Shown here one piece after another: positions 43,211 to 51,247 of a stretch of 64,000 bases of DNA. Every line of letters begins with the position of its first letter. Positions within the stretch are counted from its first letter, which is position 1. The DNA comes from Streptomyces violascens (GTDB lineage: Bacteria > Actinomycetota > Actinomycetes > Streptomycetales > Streptomycetaceae): assembly GCF_014649955.1 (NCBI RefSeq), contig NZ_BMUA01000001.1, positions 496,001-560,000 on the forward strand. The letters run 5' to 3'. A model generated the notes under the pieces. The model saw nothing but the letters and a program-made list of their open reading frames with translations. It had not been told where the DNA came from and did not search any database. The position numbers were made by a program, and so were the translations under genes.

Positions 43211-43858
43211 ATGTCGGGACAGACGCCGCCCACTGGTCAGCCGCACGACCCCGGCGCGCCACCGCCCACCAGGGCTTCGCACGCCGACCGGGACCGGACC
43301 GTGGACCTGCTGCGCATCGCGGCCGGGGACGGACTCCTCGACGCGACCGAACTGGACCAGCGCCTGGAAGTCGCCCTGACCGCGCGCACCCTCGACGAGC
43401 TGGCCGGACTCACGGCCGATCTGCCGTCGACGGCGGCTTCCGGCAGTGCCGCGGTGGAGGTGAAGGATGTCGTCCGGATCGACCAGCAGGCCGGTTCGGT
43501 CCGTCGCGAGGGCCGATGGGTGGTGCCCCGGCGGATCGAGCTGAGGCCGTCCTGGTGCGATGTGACGCTCGACTTCACCGAGGCCGTGATCACCCAGGAC
43601 ACCCTGCGCATCGACATGAACATGCGCGGCGGAACGCTCCTTCTGGTGACCGGGCCGGGCATCGTGGTGAACACCGAGTCCCTGTCGATGAGCTTCTGCC
43701 ACGGCAGGACCCCCGGGACCGTGGATCCCGGGGCCGATCACACCCTGCGAGTGGAGCTGACCGGCCGCTTCGCCTACGGCCGGATCAAGGTCCGGACTCC
43801 ACGGCGGACCTTCGGCCAGTGGCTGCTCCGCAAACCGGCGCGGCAAAGCGGTCGTTGA
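43211..43858 (+). CDS. DUF1707 domain protein
   Basis: This 215-residue protein has a Pro-rich N-terminus, a DUF1707 (SHOCT-like) helical segment (ASHADRDRTVDLLRIAAGDG, then LLDATELDQRLEVALTARTL) and a beta-rich C-terminal domain of repeated short strands. DUF1707 is widespread in Streptomyces and of unknown function. No membrane helix is present, so it is probably cytoplasmic. The upstream 43150-43175 stretch (CGATATAACGTAAG) is AT-rich and probably holds the promoter. Confidence 0.88.
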   Translation: MSGQTPPTGQPHDPGAPPPTRASHADRDRTVDLLRIAAGDGLLDATELDQRLEVALTARTLDELAGLTADLPSTAASGSAAVEVKDVVRIDQQAGSVRREGRWVVPRRIELRPSWCDVTLDFTEAVITQDTLRIDMNMRGGTLLLVTGPGIVVNTESLSMSFCHGRTPGTVDPGADHTLRVELTGRFAYGRIKVRTPRRTFGQWLLRKPARQSGR

Positions 43859-43868
43859 AGCACAGCAC

Positions 43869-43896
43869 CCGAGGGCGGCGCGGTCGCCGCCCTCGG
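43869..43896. terminator. Bidirectional hairpin terminator between convergent genes
   Basis: CCGAGGGCGGCG pairs perfectly over 12 bp with CGCCGCCCTCGG around a CGGT loop. It lies between the stop codons of the DUF1707 gene and the arylamine N-acetyltransferase gene, where a shared terminator is expected. Confidence 0.75.
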
Positions 43897-43919
43897 ACCC
43901 GGCCCCGCTTCGTGAGAGT

Positions 43920-44771
43920 TCAGGTCAGCTTGGGCAGCAGGAGCTCGATGTCCTCGGCCGACAGCTCGATGCCGAAGATGTCGGTGAGGACCTTGGGCAC
44001 CTCGTTCGGCTCCAGCTCCCGGGTCTCCGGCGGGCCCGGCACCCCCGGCCTGACCGTGGTCAGTTGACGGTTGTCCAGGAGGTGCACCCGGTCGGGGTGC
44101 AGGCGCTGCAGGAAGACACGGTCACTGAAGGCCGAGTGGGGGCTGGAGGCGCCGAAGTGGTTGGCGACCATGAGGTCGACGGGGTACTGCCGGTGCAGGG
44201 TGAACGTGTGCCGGACCATCCATCCGTCGCTGGTCGTCTCGACCCCCTCGCGCCCGCCCGCGGGCTGGTAGAGCGCCCACCCCTCTTCGCCCGGCGAGAC
44301 CTCCTGGCGCCGCAGCCGGTACTCCCACACCCCGTCCGACACATCCGTCGCGTCGGTCAGCTCGATGAGTTCGAGCGGGCTGGTTCCGAACCCGACGTCG
44401 CTCAGCCAGCGCTTGCCGTCCAGCTCGACGATCGCCATGGCGTGCGACTCGGGTCTGATCTTCCCCGAACCCATCTCCACTCGGCCCAGGACGACGAAGA
44501 ACTCGAAGCCGAGGCGTTCCAGGGCCGCCGCGTACAGGGTGACGTGCTCGAAGCAGGTGCCGCCGCGCGGGTTGCCGATCATCTTGGCCTGGACGGAGGG
44601 GACATCGAGCGGGCGGCTCTTGCGGAGCACGGCCTCCAGGTTCTCCCAGCGTACGGAGAGCACATGGGCCCGGTGCAGCGCGCGCAGCGTCGCCAGGGTG
44701 GGGGTGCGGTCCCCTTCGTGGCCGAGGTGTGCCAGATAGGCATCGAGATCGAGGGCGTCGCCGTTCCACAT
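43920..44771 (-). CDS. nat: Arylamine N-acetyltransferase
   Basis: This 283-residue enzyme transfers acetyl from acetyl-CoA to arylamines and hydrazines, or forms amides in secondary metabolism. The cysteine-protease-like triad is C73 in NPRGGTCFEHV, H109 in PESHAMAIVELDG and D124 in WLSDVGFGT. The tyrosine or phenylalanine usual before the catalytic cysteine is threonine here. The ATG at 44771 follows AAGGAG at a good distance; a GTG at 44798 lacks a site. It is a single gene with no polyketide cluster beside it. Confidence 0.93.
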   Translation of the reverse strand: MWNGDALDLDAYLAHLGHEGDRTPTLATLRALHRAHVLSVRWENLEAVLRKSRPLDVPSVQAKMIGNPRGGTCFEHVTLYAAALERLGFEFFVVLGRVEMGSGKIRPESHAMAIVELDGKRWLSDVGFGTSPLELIELTDATDVSDGVWEYRLRRQEVSPGEEGWALYQPAGGREGVETTSDGWMVRHTFTLHRQYPVDLMVANHFGASSPHSAFSDRVFLQRLHPDRVHLLDNRQLTTVRPGVPGPPETRELEPNEVPKVLTDIFGIELSAEDIELLLPKLT

Positions 44772-44983
44772 GGGAAGCGTCTCCTTGTGTGTCGTCACGT
44801 CAATGGGCCGGTCACGTATGCCATTTCAAGCGATCTTCCTCGCGGAGCTATTCCGTCCCGGCCCCCGGTCCTTGGTCCTGGTCCTGTGGCCCTGGGCACC
44901 CTGGACGCATCACACGGGCCGGGCCTGATGCGGTCACAGGAGCGTATGCGAGACTTCCGGCCACTTCGTGAAGGGGCGGGGCT

Positions 44984-45640
44984 ATGGGCGGCGGAAACAG
45001 GAGTGGCGGGAAGAGAGCCGGCCGCGAGCAGCCGGCCGCGGCGATCCGCGGGCTCGGCCCGCGCGGCATGGCCGTGGCGTGGGCCCTGATCATCGTCGTG
45101 GCCCTGGTGAGCACGCTCGGCCCGGCGCTGCTCGATTTCGGTGTGGGGGTCGTTTTCGGCCTCATCGTTCTGATCACGCTCTACGCGTGGGTGCTGCGCC
45201 GGATCGTCTTCGGCAGCCGGGCGATACCGCGCTGGGCCAGGGTGACCTACTGGGTCGGCGGCGCCCTGATGGTGGTCGGCGGGGCGCACGCCCCGGACGC
45301 CTTCCTGGCCCTCGCCGGTGAGCAGGGCACGGCCACCATCGCGTACGCCTCCACGGAGACGGGCTCGCACGGCATGAAGTACAAGCAGTGCTGGGTCGGT
45401 CTGCCGGACGGCAACACCGAGCGGCTCCCCCGCACCGGGCCCTGCCCGGCCCCCAACGGTGCGCACCGCACGGTCGTCTACGCGCCGGGCGGCGTCGTCG
45501 CCCCGGTCCTCGCGGCCAAGAGCGACCTGATGTGGTGGTGGGCGGCGGGGTTCCAGCTCGCGGGCGTGGGCCTGCTGGCCACCACCGCCGTGCTGACCGT
45601 CCGCGATCCCGTCCTGGAGCGGCGGCCGTGGCGTCGTTGA
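44984..45640 (+). CDS. Hypothetical membrane protein, 218 aa
   Basis: This protein has three or four hydrophobic helices: two close together (about 28-50 and 50-72), a short one near 88-100 and a last one near 185-205. A soluble loop of about 80 residues lies between, containing two cysteines (KYKQCWVGLP and TGPCPAPNG) that may form a disulfide outside the membrane. It resembles Streptomyces proteins with a DUF3592-like fold, but I would not assert the family. It is a lone gene after a GGGG-rich ribosome binding site. Confidence 0.75.
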   Translation: MGGGNRSGGKRAGREQPAAAIRGLGPRGMAVAWALIIVVALVSTLGPALLDFGVGVVFGLIVLITLYAWVLRRIVFGSRAIPRWARVTYWVGGALMVVGGAHAPDAFLALAGEQGTATIAYASTETGSHGMKYKQCWVGLPDGNTERLPRTGPCPAPNGAHRTVVYAPGGVVAPVLAAKSDLMWWWAAGFQLAGVGLLATTAVLTVRDPVLERRPWRR

Positions 45641-45805
45641 CGGAGCGAGCCGGCCACACCAGGGAGGGGAAGCCCGGCGCGACCGGGGCTCGCACGTTCA
45701 GCGTGCACCTCAATTCCCTTGCTGCCAAGGGGTGTTGACGACAATGCGTAGCTGAATTCCTTCGATTTGGGAGCCCAGTAAGGCACTCTGAAAGGTGAGG
45801 CGTAT

Positions 45806-45925
45806 GTGACCACACTCCGTGACCGGCCCGATGTGCCCGAGCGGCCAGCCACCCATGATCGTTTATCAAACCGCCTGGTCCGGAAGCTTGGCCGAGGGGT
45901 CATGGCGCAGGAGCGGAGCGGTTGA
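45806..45925 (+). CDS. Possible 39-aa leader ORF before the efflux adaptor gene
   Basis: A GTG at 45806 preceded by AAAGGTGAGG opens a 39-residue frame (MTTLRDRPDVPERPATHDRL and on to AQERSG). It ends 13 bases before the adaptor ATG. The ribosome binding site is better than that of the adaptor itself, so this may be a short upstream ORF that couples translation to the adaptor. The peptide is hydrophilic and not recognised. The 165 bases before it hold nothing I can name. Confidence 0.35.
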   Translation: MTTLRDRPDVPERPATHDRLSNRLVRKLGRGVMAQERSG

Positions 45926-45938
45926 CAGGCTCCGGGAC

Positions 45939-47270
45939 ATGAAGGTCCTTCCGCGGCTGCATAAAGCCGTCCTGTTGAATTCGGCGCTCGGTGTAGTGCT
46001 CGTCGCGGCCGTGGGCGGCGCTTACGCGGTGGTGGTGAGCTCCGACAGTTCCTCGGCCAAGCACACGGACACCCGGACGGCCGCCGTCTCCACGGGCAAA
46101 GTGCAGGCCACCGTCACCGGGGCCGGCCTGCTGACCTCGCCGAGCGATGCCGGGGTCAACTTCACCACCGGTGGGCAGCTGACCAAGGTCGAGGTCAAGC
46201 CGGGTGACAAGGTCACCAAGGGCCAGGAGCTCGCGAAGGTCGACGACACCGCGGCGCGCCAGGCGCTCGCCCAGGCGAAGACGTCGCTGGTGGCCGCCAA
46301 GGCGAACCTCGCCAAGGTGCAGGAGGGACAGCCGTCGAGCCCGTCGGCCAGTAGCGGCCCCAACCCGTCGGGGGGTCCGAGCCACTCCGCGTCGCCGCCC
46401 CCCAGCTCTTCGCCCTCCCCCAGCGGGAAGCCCTCACCGTCCCCGAGCGCTTCGGCTTCCACTTCCCCCGGGCCGATCGGCGGGCTCGGCGATCTGTCGG
46501 TCCACAACGTCTCCTACGCGGTCCCGATCGCGAACCCCTCCGTGGACCCCAACCTGCTCGTCCAGGCCCAGGCGCAGGTGTCCCAGGCGCAGACCGCGCT
46601 CGACACCGCCCAGCGCACGCTCGACGGGACTGTGCTGACCGCTCCGGTCGACGGCACGGTCGCCTCGGTGGGCGCCACGGTCGGACAGACGGTGATCGGC
46701 ACGACGTACACCTCGGGGGCGGGCGCCGTTCCGGGTACTCCGCCGGCTCCCGGCACCCCGGGCGGCGCCGCGGCGGGCGGCACGCCGGCCGCGCCGAGCG
46801 GTTTCATCGTCCTCACCAACCCCACCGGGATGCAGGTGAAGGCCAACGTCTCGGAGGCCGACGCGCTCCGGCTGAAGCCCGGCCAGGCGGCGACGGTCAC
46901 CCTGACCGCCCAGTCCACCACCGTGCTCAACGCGAGGGTCCTGTCGGTCAGCACGCTCGCCGTGAACGGTGGCACCGGCGCCGCCGCCCAGTACCCGGTG
47001 ACGCTCGACATCATGGGCCCCACCAAGGACCTCCACACCGGGCAGGGGGTCAGCGTCCAGATCGTCGCGGGCGAGGCGTCCGACGCCCTGTTCGTGCCGA
47101 CGGCGGCCTTGAGCGGGACCGGCAACCAGCGCACGGTCACCGTGATCGCAGCGGACGGTACCGCGCATTCCGCGCAGGTGACGGTGGGCGTCGAGAGCGA
47201 CACCAACACCCAGATCACCAGCGGTCTGACGCAGGGTCAGAAGGTGCGGATCACCACCGTCGCGCCGTAG
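45939..47270 (+). CDS. MacA/HlyD-type efflux periplasmic adaptor protein
   Basis: About 443 residues are anchored by one N-terminal helix (LLNSALGVVLVAAVGGAYAV). A barrel-sandwich half-motif follows (GGQLTKVEVKPGDKVTKGQE), then a coiled-coil arm, the second half-motif (TVLTAPVDGTVASVGATVGQ), a beta-barrel domain and a membrane-proximal domain. The arm is interrupted by a Ser/Pro/Gly stretch of about 60 residues (SSSPSPSGKPSPSPSASAS), a disordered linker in place of a long hairpin. Such adaptors normally precede an ABC ATPase and a MacB permease gene. Neither is present, so its transporter is elsewhere or lost. Confidence 0.88.
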   Translation: MKVLPRLHKAVLLNSALGVVLVAAVGGAYAVVVSSDSSSAKHTDTRTAAVSTGKVQATVTGAGLLTSPSDAGVNFTTGGQLTKVEVKPGDKVTKGQELAKVDDTAARQALAQAKTSLVAAKANLAKVQEGQPSSPSASSGPNPSGGPSHSASPPPSSSPSPSGKPSPSPSASASTSPGPIGGLGDLSVHNVSYAVPIANPSVDPNLLVQAQAQVSQAQTALDTAQRTLDGTVLTAPVDGTVASVGATVGQTVIGTTYTSGAGAVPGTPPAPGTPGGAAAGGTPAAPSGFIVLTNPTGMQVKANVSEADALRLKPGQAATVTLTAQSTTVLNARVLSVSTLAVNGGTGAAAQYPVTLDIMGPTKDLHTGQGVSVQIVAGEASDALFVPTAALSGTGNQRTVTVIAADGTAHSAQVTVGVESDTNTQITSGLTQGQKVRITTVAP

Positions 47271-47286
47271 GGCCAGGGCAAGTCGA

Positions 47287-47312
47287 CGAGCGGGCCGCGC
47301 AAGGCCCGCTCG
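47287..47312 (+). terminator. Hairpin terminator after the adaptor gene
   Basis: CGAGCGGGCC pairs perfectly with GGCCCGCTCG over 10 bp around a GCGCAA loop. It starts 16 bases after the adaptor stop codon. It may terminate or attenuate transcription before the small membrane-protein gene that follows. Confidence 0.7.
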
Positions 47313-47365
47313 CGGCGTTTGCCTCACGATCGCACCCACATCAGGAACAAGGGAGTACCCAAGAC

Positions 47366-47656
47366 ATGGTCCGAGACGGTGACGCGTTCACCAAGACCGG
47401 CGGCCAGGACCCCGAGCCGGTGACAGCCGCCTCGCCCGCCCTCACCGCGGTGCAGCCCGCGGCCGGGGAAGAGAGCGCGGCGGCTCCCTCGACGGGCACC
47501 GCCGTGCAGCCGACTCAGGCTCCGGACGAGGTGAAGGAGCGCCCCGCCGTGCCGTGGCGTGAACTGCCCTGGCTGACCCTGCTCCTGGCCGTCGGCATCG
47601 TGGCGGCGCTGGCCTTCATCGCCGGCGTACTGGTGGAGCAGCACCACCTTCAGTAG
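47366..47656 (+). CDS. Small single-pass membrane protein, 96 aa
   Basis: This protein has an Ala/Pro/Thr-rich, probably disordered, N-terminal part of about 65 residues and one C-terminal membrane helix (LTLLLAVGIVAALAFIAGVL). The short end VEQHHLQ follows the helix. AAGGGAG lies about 12 bases before the ATG. It is in the same direction as the adaptor and 95 bp downstream, across the hairpin at 47287-47312. It may be an accessory of the adaptor system. No family is recognised. Confidence 0.7.
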   Translation: MVRDGDAFTKTGGQDPEPVTAASPALTAVQPAAGEESAAAPSTGTAVQPTQAPDEVKERPAVPWRELPWLTLLLAVGIVAALAFIAGVLVEQHHLQ

Positions 47657-47664
47657 GACACCGG

Positions 47665-48495
47665 TCAGGGGGCGATCGGCAGCCGGCGCTTGTGGTCGGT
47701 GAGGCGGTAGCGGTCGACGATCGTCTCGAAGGCCCGCTCGTCGACCGGCTTGCCCTCCAGGAAGTCGTCGATGTCGTCGTACGTGACGCCGAGCGCGTCC
47801 TCGTCGGCCTTGCCCGGGTCGAGGGTTTCCAGGTCGGCGGTCGGGGTCTTCCACACCAGTTCGGCAGGTGCGCCCAGGGCGTCCGCGACGGCGCGCACCC
47901 GGCGCTTGGTCAGGCCGGTCAGCGGGACCAGGTCGGCGGCGCCGTCGCCGAACTTGGTGAAGAAGCCGGAGACCGCCTCGGCGGCGTGGTCGGTGCCGAC
48001 GACCAGGCCGCCGTGCGCACCGGCCACCGCGTACTGGGCGATCATGCGCTGGCGGGCCTTGATGTTGCCGTGCACGAAGTCCTGGTGGGCCTCGTCGCGG
48101 AAGCCGACACCGGCGGTCAGCGACGCCTGGAGCGCGGCGTCGCTGGCCGGCTTGATGTCCACGGTCAGGACGTGGTCGGCCTGGATGAAGGAGAGCGCGA
48201 CCTGGGCGTCGTGCTCGTCGGCCTGGACGCCGTAGGGCAGCCGCATCGCGTAGAAGCGGGCCTCGTGCCCGGCGGCCCTGGCCCGCTCGACGGCGAGCTG
48301 GCACAGCCGGCCCGCCGTGGTGGAGTCGACACCTCCGCTGATGCCGAGGACGAGGGAGCGCAGACCGGTGGCGGTCAGCCGTTCGGCGAGGAAGGCCACC
48401 CGGCGCTCGATCTCCCGCTCGGCGTCGAAGGTCTCGGCGACCTCCAGCTCCCGGGCGATCTCCTGCTGCAGGGCGATGGACGCCGGCTCGCTCAC
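47665..48495 (-). CDS. nadE: NH3-dependent NAD+ synthetase
   Basis: This 276-residue enzyme amidates nicotinic acid adenine dinucleotide to NAD+, the last step of NAD synthesis. [20 protein letters not shown] is the ATP-pyrophosphatase SGGxDS loop. [20 protein letters not shown] and [20 protein letters not shown] are further conserved blocks. It lacks the N-terminal glutaminase domain and so uses ammonia. The GTG at 48495 follows AAGGAG with six bases between. Confidence 0.95.
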   Translation of the reverse strand: MSEPASIALQQEIARELEVAETFDAEREIERRVAFLAERLTATGLRSLVLGISGGVDSTTAGRLCQLAVERARAAGHEARFYAMRLPYGVQADEHDAQVALSFIQADHVLTVDIKPASDAALQASLTAGVGFRDEAHQDFVHGNIKARQRMIAQYAVAGAHGGLVVGTDHAAEAVSGFFTKFGDGAADLVPLTGLTKRRVRAVADALGAPAELVWKTPTADLETLDPGKADEDALGVTYDDIDDFLEGKPVDERAFETIVDRYRLTDHKRRLPIAP

Positions 48496-48600
48496 GTCTG
48501 CTCCTTGTTCCGGTTCATCATGCTCATGAAGTGCTGCGGCACCCACCCTAACCAAGCCGCGCTCCGGCAGGTCGGGCGCGGTTGTCGGCCGCGTACGTAC

Positions 48601-49170
48601 TCACCGCTCGGCCCTGATCGCCAGCCGCTCCTTCAGGACGGCCGCGATCCGCCTGCACCAGTCGCGGTGCTCCCCCTCGAAGGCCAGACCGCGCAGGCAC
48701 GTCAGATACGGGCCGATGCGCTCGCCGTCCAGCAGGAACTCCTCCTCGTCCGCATCGCCCCTCAGCTGCCGCAGCAGCGCGCCGAGCAGTTCGATCTTGG
48801 CGTCGGCGGCCGAGGCCCGCTCTTCGAGCTGTTCGATCACCGATGCGGTGCCGATGCGGTCGGCGGTCTGGACCTTGACGAGCAGGTCGTCTCGGATGAA
48901 CGACGGCTTCGAGGCGGCTGCCGCGAAGTTCTCCAGCTCGGCGCGGCCGGCGGCGGTGACCCGGAAGAGGCGCTTGTTGGGCCGGGTCTCCTGGACCACC
49001 TGGCGCCCCGCGACGAGCCCGTCCTTCTCCAGTTTGGCGAGCTCGGCGTACAGCTGCTGGGGAAGGGCGTGCCAGAAGTTCGCGACGCCGATGTCGAACG
49101 CCTTGGCCAGCTGGTAGCCGCTGTACTCGCCGTCCAGCAGCGCCGCGAGGACGGCATGTCGCAAGGCCAT
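48601..49170 (-). CDS. PadR-family transcriptional regulator
   Basis: This 189-residue regulator has an N-terminal winged helix (LRHAVLAALLDGEYSGYQLA, then PQQLYAELAKLEKDGLV) and a C-terminal helical dimerisation domain (Vir-like, containing IEQLEERASAADAKIELLGA). It is divergent from the SnoaL-like gene. A 36-bp inverted repeat lies between the two start codons and should be its operator. Ligands for this family are usually small phenolic or drug-like compounds. Confidence 0.93.
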   Translation of the reverse strand: MALRHAVLAALLDGEYSGYQLAKAFDIGVANFWHALPQQLYAELAKLEKDGLVAGRQVVQETRPNKRLFRVTAAGRAELENFAAAASKPSFIRDDLLVKVQTADRIGTASVIEQLEERASAADAKIELLGALLRQLRGDADEEEFLLDGERIGPYLTCLRGLAFEGEHRDWCRRIAAVLKERLAIRAER

Positions 49171-49208
49171 CGGAGCGCCCCTTCCCTTTCCTCGTCCGTC
49201 GCTGCATC

Positions 49209-49244
49209 ATACTCAACAATCTGATTAGTCAGATTGTTGAGTAT
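49209..49244. promoter_or_regulatory. 36-bp inverted repeat, predicted PadR operator
   Basis: The arms ATACTCAACAATCTGA and TCAGATTGTTGAGTAT are exact reverse complements, 16 bp each, around TTAG. The repeat starts 38 bases before the padR ATG and ends 11 bases before the first possible ATG of the divergent gene. It is very AT-rich for this genome and must overlap both promoters. Confidence 0.85.
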
Positions 49245-49270
49245 CGAGAGAGGGCATGGAGATACCAATC

Positions 49271-49708
49271 ATGGACATGCAGACCGCCGAACGCTTCCGC
49301 GCGGCCGTGGAGAAGCGCGATCTCACGGTGCTGGACGACCTGTTCACCGAGGACGTCCGGCTCTACAGCCCGGTGAAGTTCGTCCCCTTCGAGGGCAAGG
49401 CGATGGTGCTCGGGCTCTTCGGGGTCCTGATGCGCACCTTCGAGGACCTGCGCTACATCGGGCACTTCGAGGGCACGGCGGAGACCAGCGCCGACGGCGA
49501 AGAGGCCCCGTCGGTGGTCCTGCCGTTCCGGGCCACCGTGGACGGCAAGCAGGTCCACGGCATCGACCTGCTCCAGTTCGACGAGGAGGGCCGCATCAAG
49601 GAGTTCACCGTGATGGTCCGCCCTCAGTCCGCCGTGCACACCCTGGGCCAGGCGGTACTGGCCGGCCTGGTCGCCGACGGCCTCGTACCGGCGCCCGCCG
49701 GGCAATAG
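49271..49708 (+). CDS. SnoaL-like (NTF2-fold) protein
   Basis: About 145 residues have the cone-shaped alpha+beta NTF2-like fold. TAERFRAAVEKRDLTVLDDL then FTEDVRLYSPVKFVPFEGKA and LLQFDEEGRIKEFTVMVRP are the typical segments. Family members include polyketide cyclases, isomerases and stress proteins. The ATG at 49271 has GGAG eight bases upstream; an ATG at 49256 is possible. It is divergent from padR across a large operator and is therefore probably its target. Confidence 0.85.
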   Translation: MDMQTAERFRAAVEKRDLTVLDDLFTEDVRLYSPVKFVPFEGKAMVLGLFGVLMRTFEDLRYIGHFEGTAETSADGEEAPSVVLPFRATVDGKQVHGIDLLQFDEEGRIKEFTVMVRPQSAVHTLGQAVLAGLVADGLVPAPAGQ

Positions 49709-49735
49709 GCGCCGGTACCGCCTTCCGCGAGAAGG

Positions 49736-50995
49736 TCACGGGCACTCGGGTACCCCCGGCATCCATGCCGGGCCCTTCAGGAAGATGTTGCTGATCCAGC
49801 CCTGCTGCTGCGGAAGGTAGGACCAGGCGTCGTTGGTGATCCCGCCGTAGGTCACCGACTCCGCGTGCTTCTGGCACTTCACGTACACGGTGGTCGGCGC
49901 CGGGATCACGGTGACGATGCGGGCCGAAGTCGACGGTGTGGCACGCACGTTGACATTGGTGGCCCACACCTGCTCCGGTGTGTCCGGCGGCGGGTGCACC
50001 ACGTTGCGCTGGGCCACCGCCGCGGTGACCGCCCGCTGGGCGGTGCGGGCCGCCACGCGATCGGCGTTGGCCTTGTCGCCGGGGCTCTGCGTGTTCCCGT
50101 TGTCCCGGTACATCACGTGCGGGGCGTTGTCGCCGATCGCGCTGTCGGCGAAGTCCTGCAGCCAGCGGTTCTTCCACTCGTCGGAGCCCGGCACCGCCTG
50201 TTCGTTGCAGACCAGGTCGTCGGTGCGGCACACGTCGAAGTAGCGTCCGTCGCCGATGAACCCGGCGAACACCCCCGGAACGTCGAGGCGTTGCATGAGC
50301 CCGCCGCGCGAGACGGACGCGGTGCCGTCCGTGTAGTCGGGGTTCAGGGTGACCATCTGGCCGTCCTGTTCCATGCCGATCTGGGCATTGCTGCGGGAGG
50401 CGTCGCCGACGTTGACGACGGCGCCGATCTCGTCGGAGTTGCGCTGGTTGCCCTGGATCGCGCCCTGCGCGATGGCGTTCTTGATGACCTGCGCGCCCTG
50501 CGAGTAGCCGAGCAGGATCAGTGTCGGCCGGTTCGGGCACGAGGCGTAGAAGCCGACCTCCTGGACGAGCCTGTCCCGGCCCTTGCCCATCGAGGTCCAG
50601 TAGTCGTCGGGGCCCCAGTTGCCGGGCAGCCAGGACGGCCAGTCCACGGCGGACGCCGGGTAGTACAGGTCGCGTACGGTGATGTCACTGGCGGGAACGC
50701 CGGCACCGGACAGCGCGTCCTCGAGTGCCCGGATGTAGGTGTCGTTGACGCCCACGGTGCCGTACGGGTGGCCGTCGTCCGTGGACTCCGAGGTTCCGTA
50801 CGCCGAGAGGATCACCCAGGGTCTGTTGCAGTCGGCCGGTGCCTGGGGCGGGTTGGGGCCCGGGTACTCGGCGTGCGCCGCCGTGGCGTTGCCGAGGTTC
50901 AGGGCCAGCACGAAGGCGGACAGGACGGCGAGGGTGAGCACCCAGACCTGCCGTCTCATCCCTCTGCCCTCTGCGGTCACGGGCGCGGTCGTCAT
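49736..50995 (-). CDS. Secreted cutinase-family esterase with C-terminal SH3 domain
   Basis: About 419 residues begin with a signal peptide (WVLTLAVLSAFVLALNLGNA, with cleavage near TAAHA). A cutinase/acetylxylan-esterase alpha/beta hydrolase domain follows: LILLGYSQGAQVIKNAIAQG carries the nucleophile GYSQG, and DDLVCNEQAVPGSDEW lies in the acid and histidine region. A linker leads to a bacterial SH3-type domain at about 345-415 (VWATNVNVRATPSTSARIVT). The enzyme is exported and may bind cell wall or a polymer through the SH3 domain. GGAGG lies before the ATG at 50995. Confidence 0.85.
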   Translation of the reverse strand: MTTAPVTAEGRGMRRQVWVLTLAVLSAFVLALNLGNATAAHAEYPGPNPPQAPADCNRPWVILSAYGTSESTDDGHPYGTVGVNDTYIRALEDALSGAGVPASDITVRDLYYPASAVDWPSWLPGNWGPDDYWTSMGKGRDRLVQEVGFYASCPNRPTLILLGYSQGAQVIKNAIAQGAIQGNQRNSDEIGAVVNVGDASRSNAQIGMEQDGQMVTLNPDYTDGTASVSRGGLMQRLDVPGVFAGFIGDGRYFDVCRTDDLVCNEQAVPGSDEWKNRWLQDFADSAIGDNAPHVMYRDNGNTQSPGDKANADRVAARTAQRAVTAAVAQRNVVHPPPDTPEQVWATNVNVRATPSTSARIVTVIPAPTTVYVKCQKHAESVTYGGITNDAWSYLPQQQGWISNIFLKGPAWMPGVPECP

Positions 50996-51247
50996 CCGGG
51001 TCCCCCTCCGTCCTGCGCAGCCGAGGGTCCCCACTGATCCCCCGCAGCATCGGTGAACTCACAGTGCAACGCCGCCGGTTGAGCCCCGCAAGGCCCTGAC
51101 CGTACGATCCGGCCACGGCTGAACCTGTACGTACGCAGAAAGGTGTACAGAGGCCTCCCCGGCCGCCTGCGCGGATCGCGCCATGGTGATCGCCCTCGCT
51201 GCCGGGAACGTCGACGCGAACTCGCCGACGGGCCGCTCGGGTGGCGC

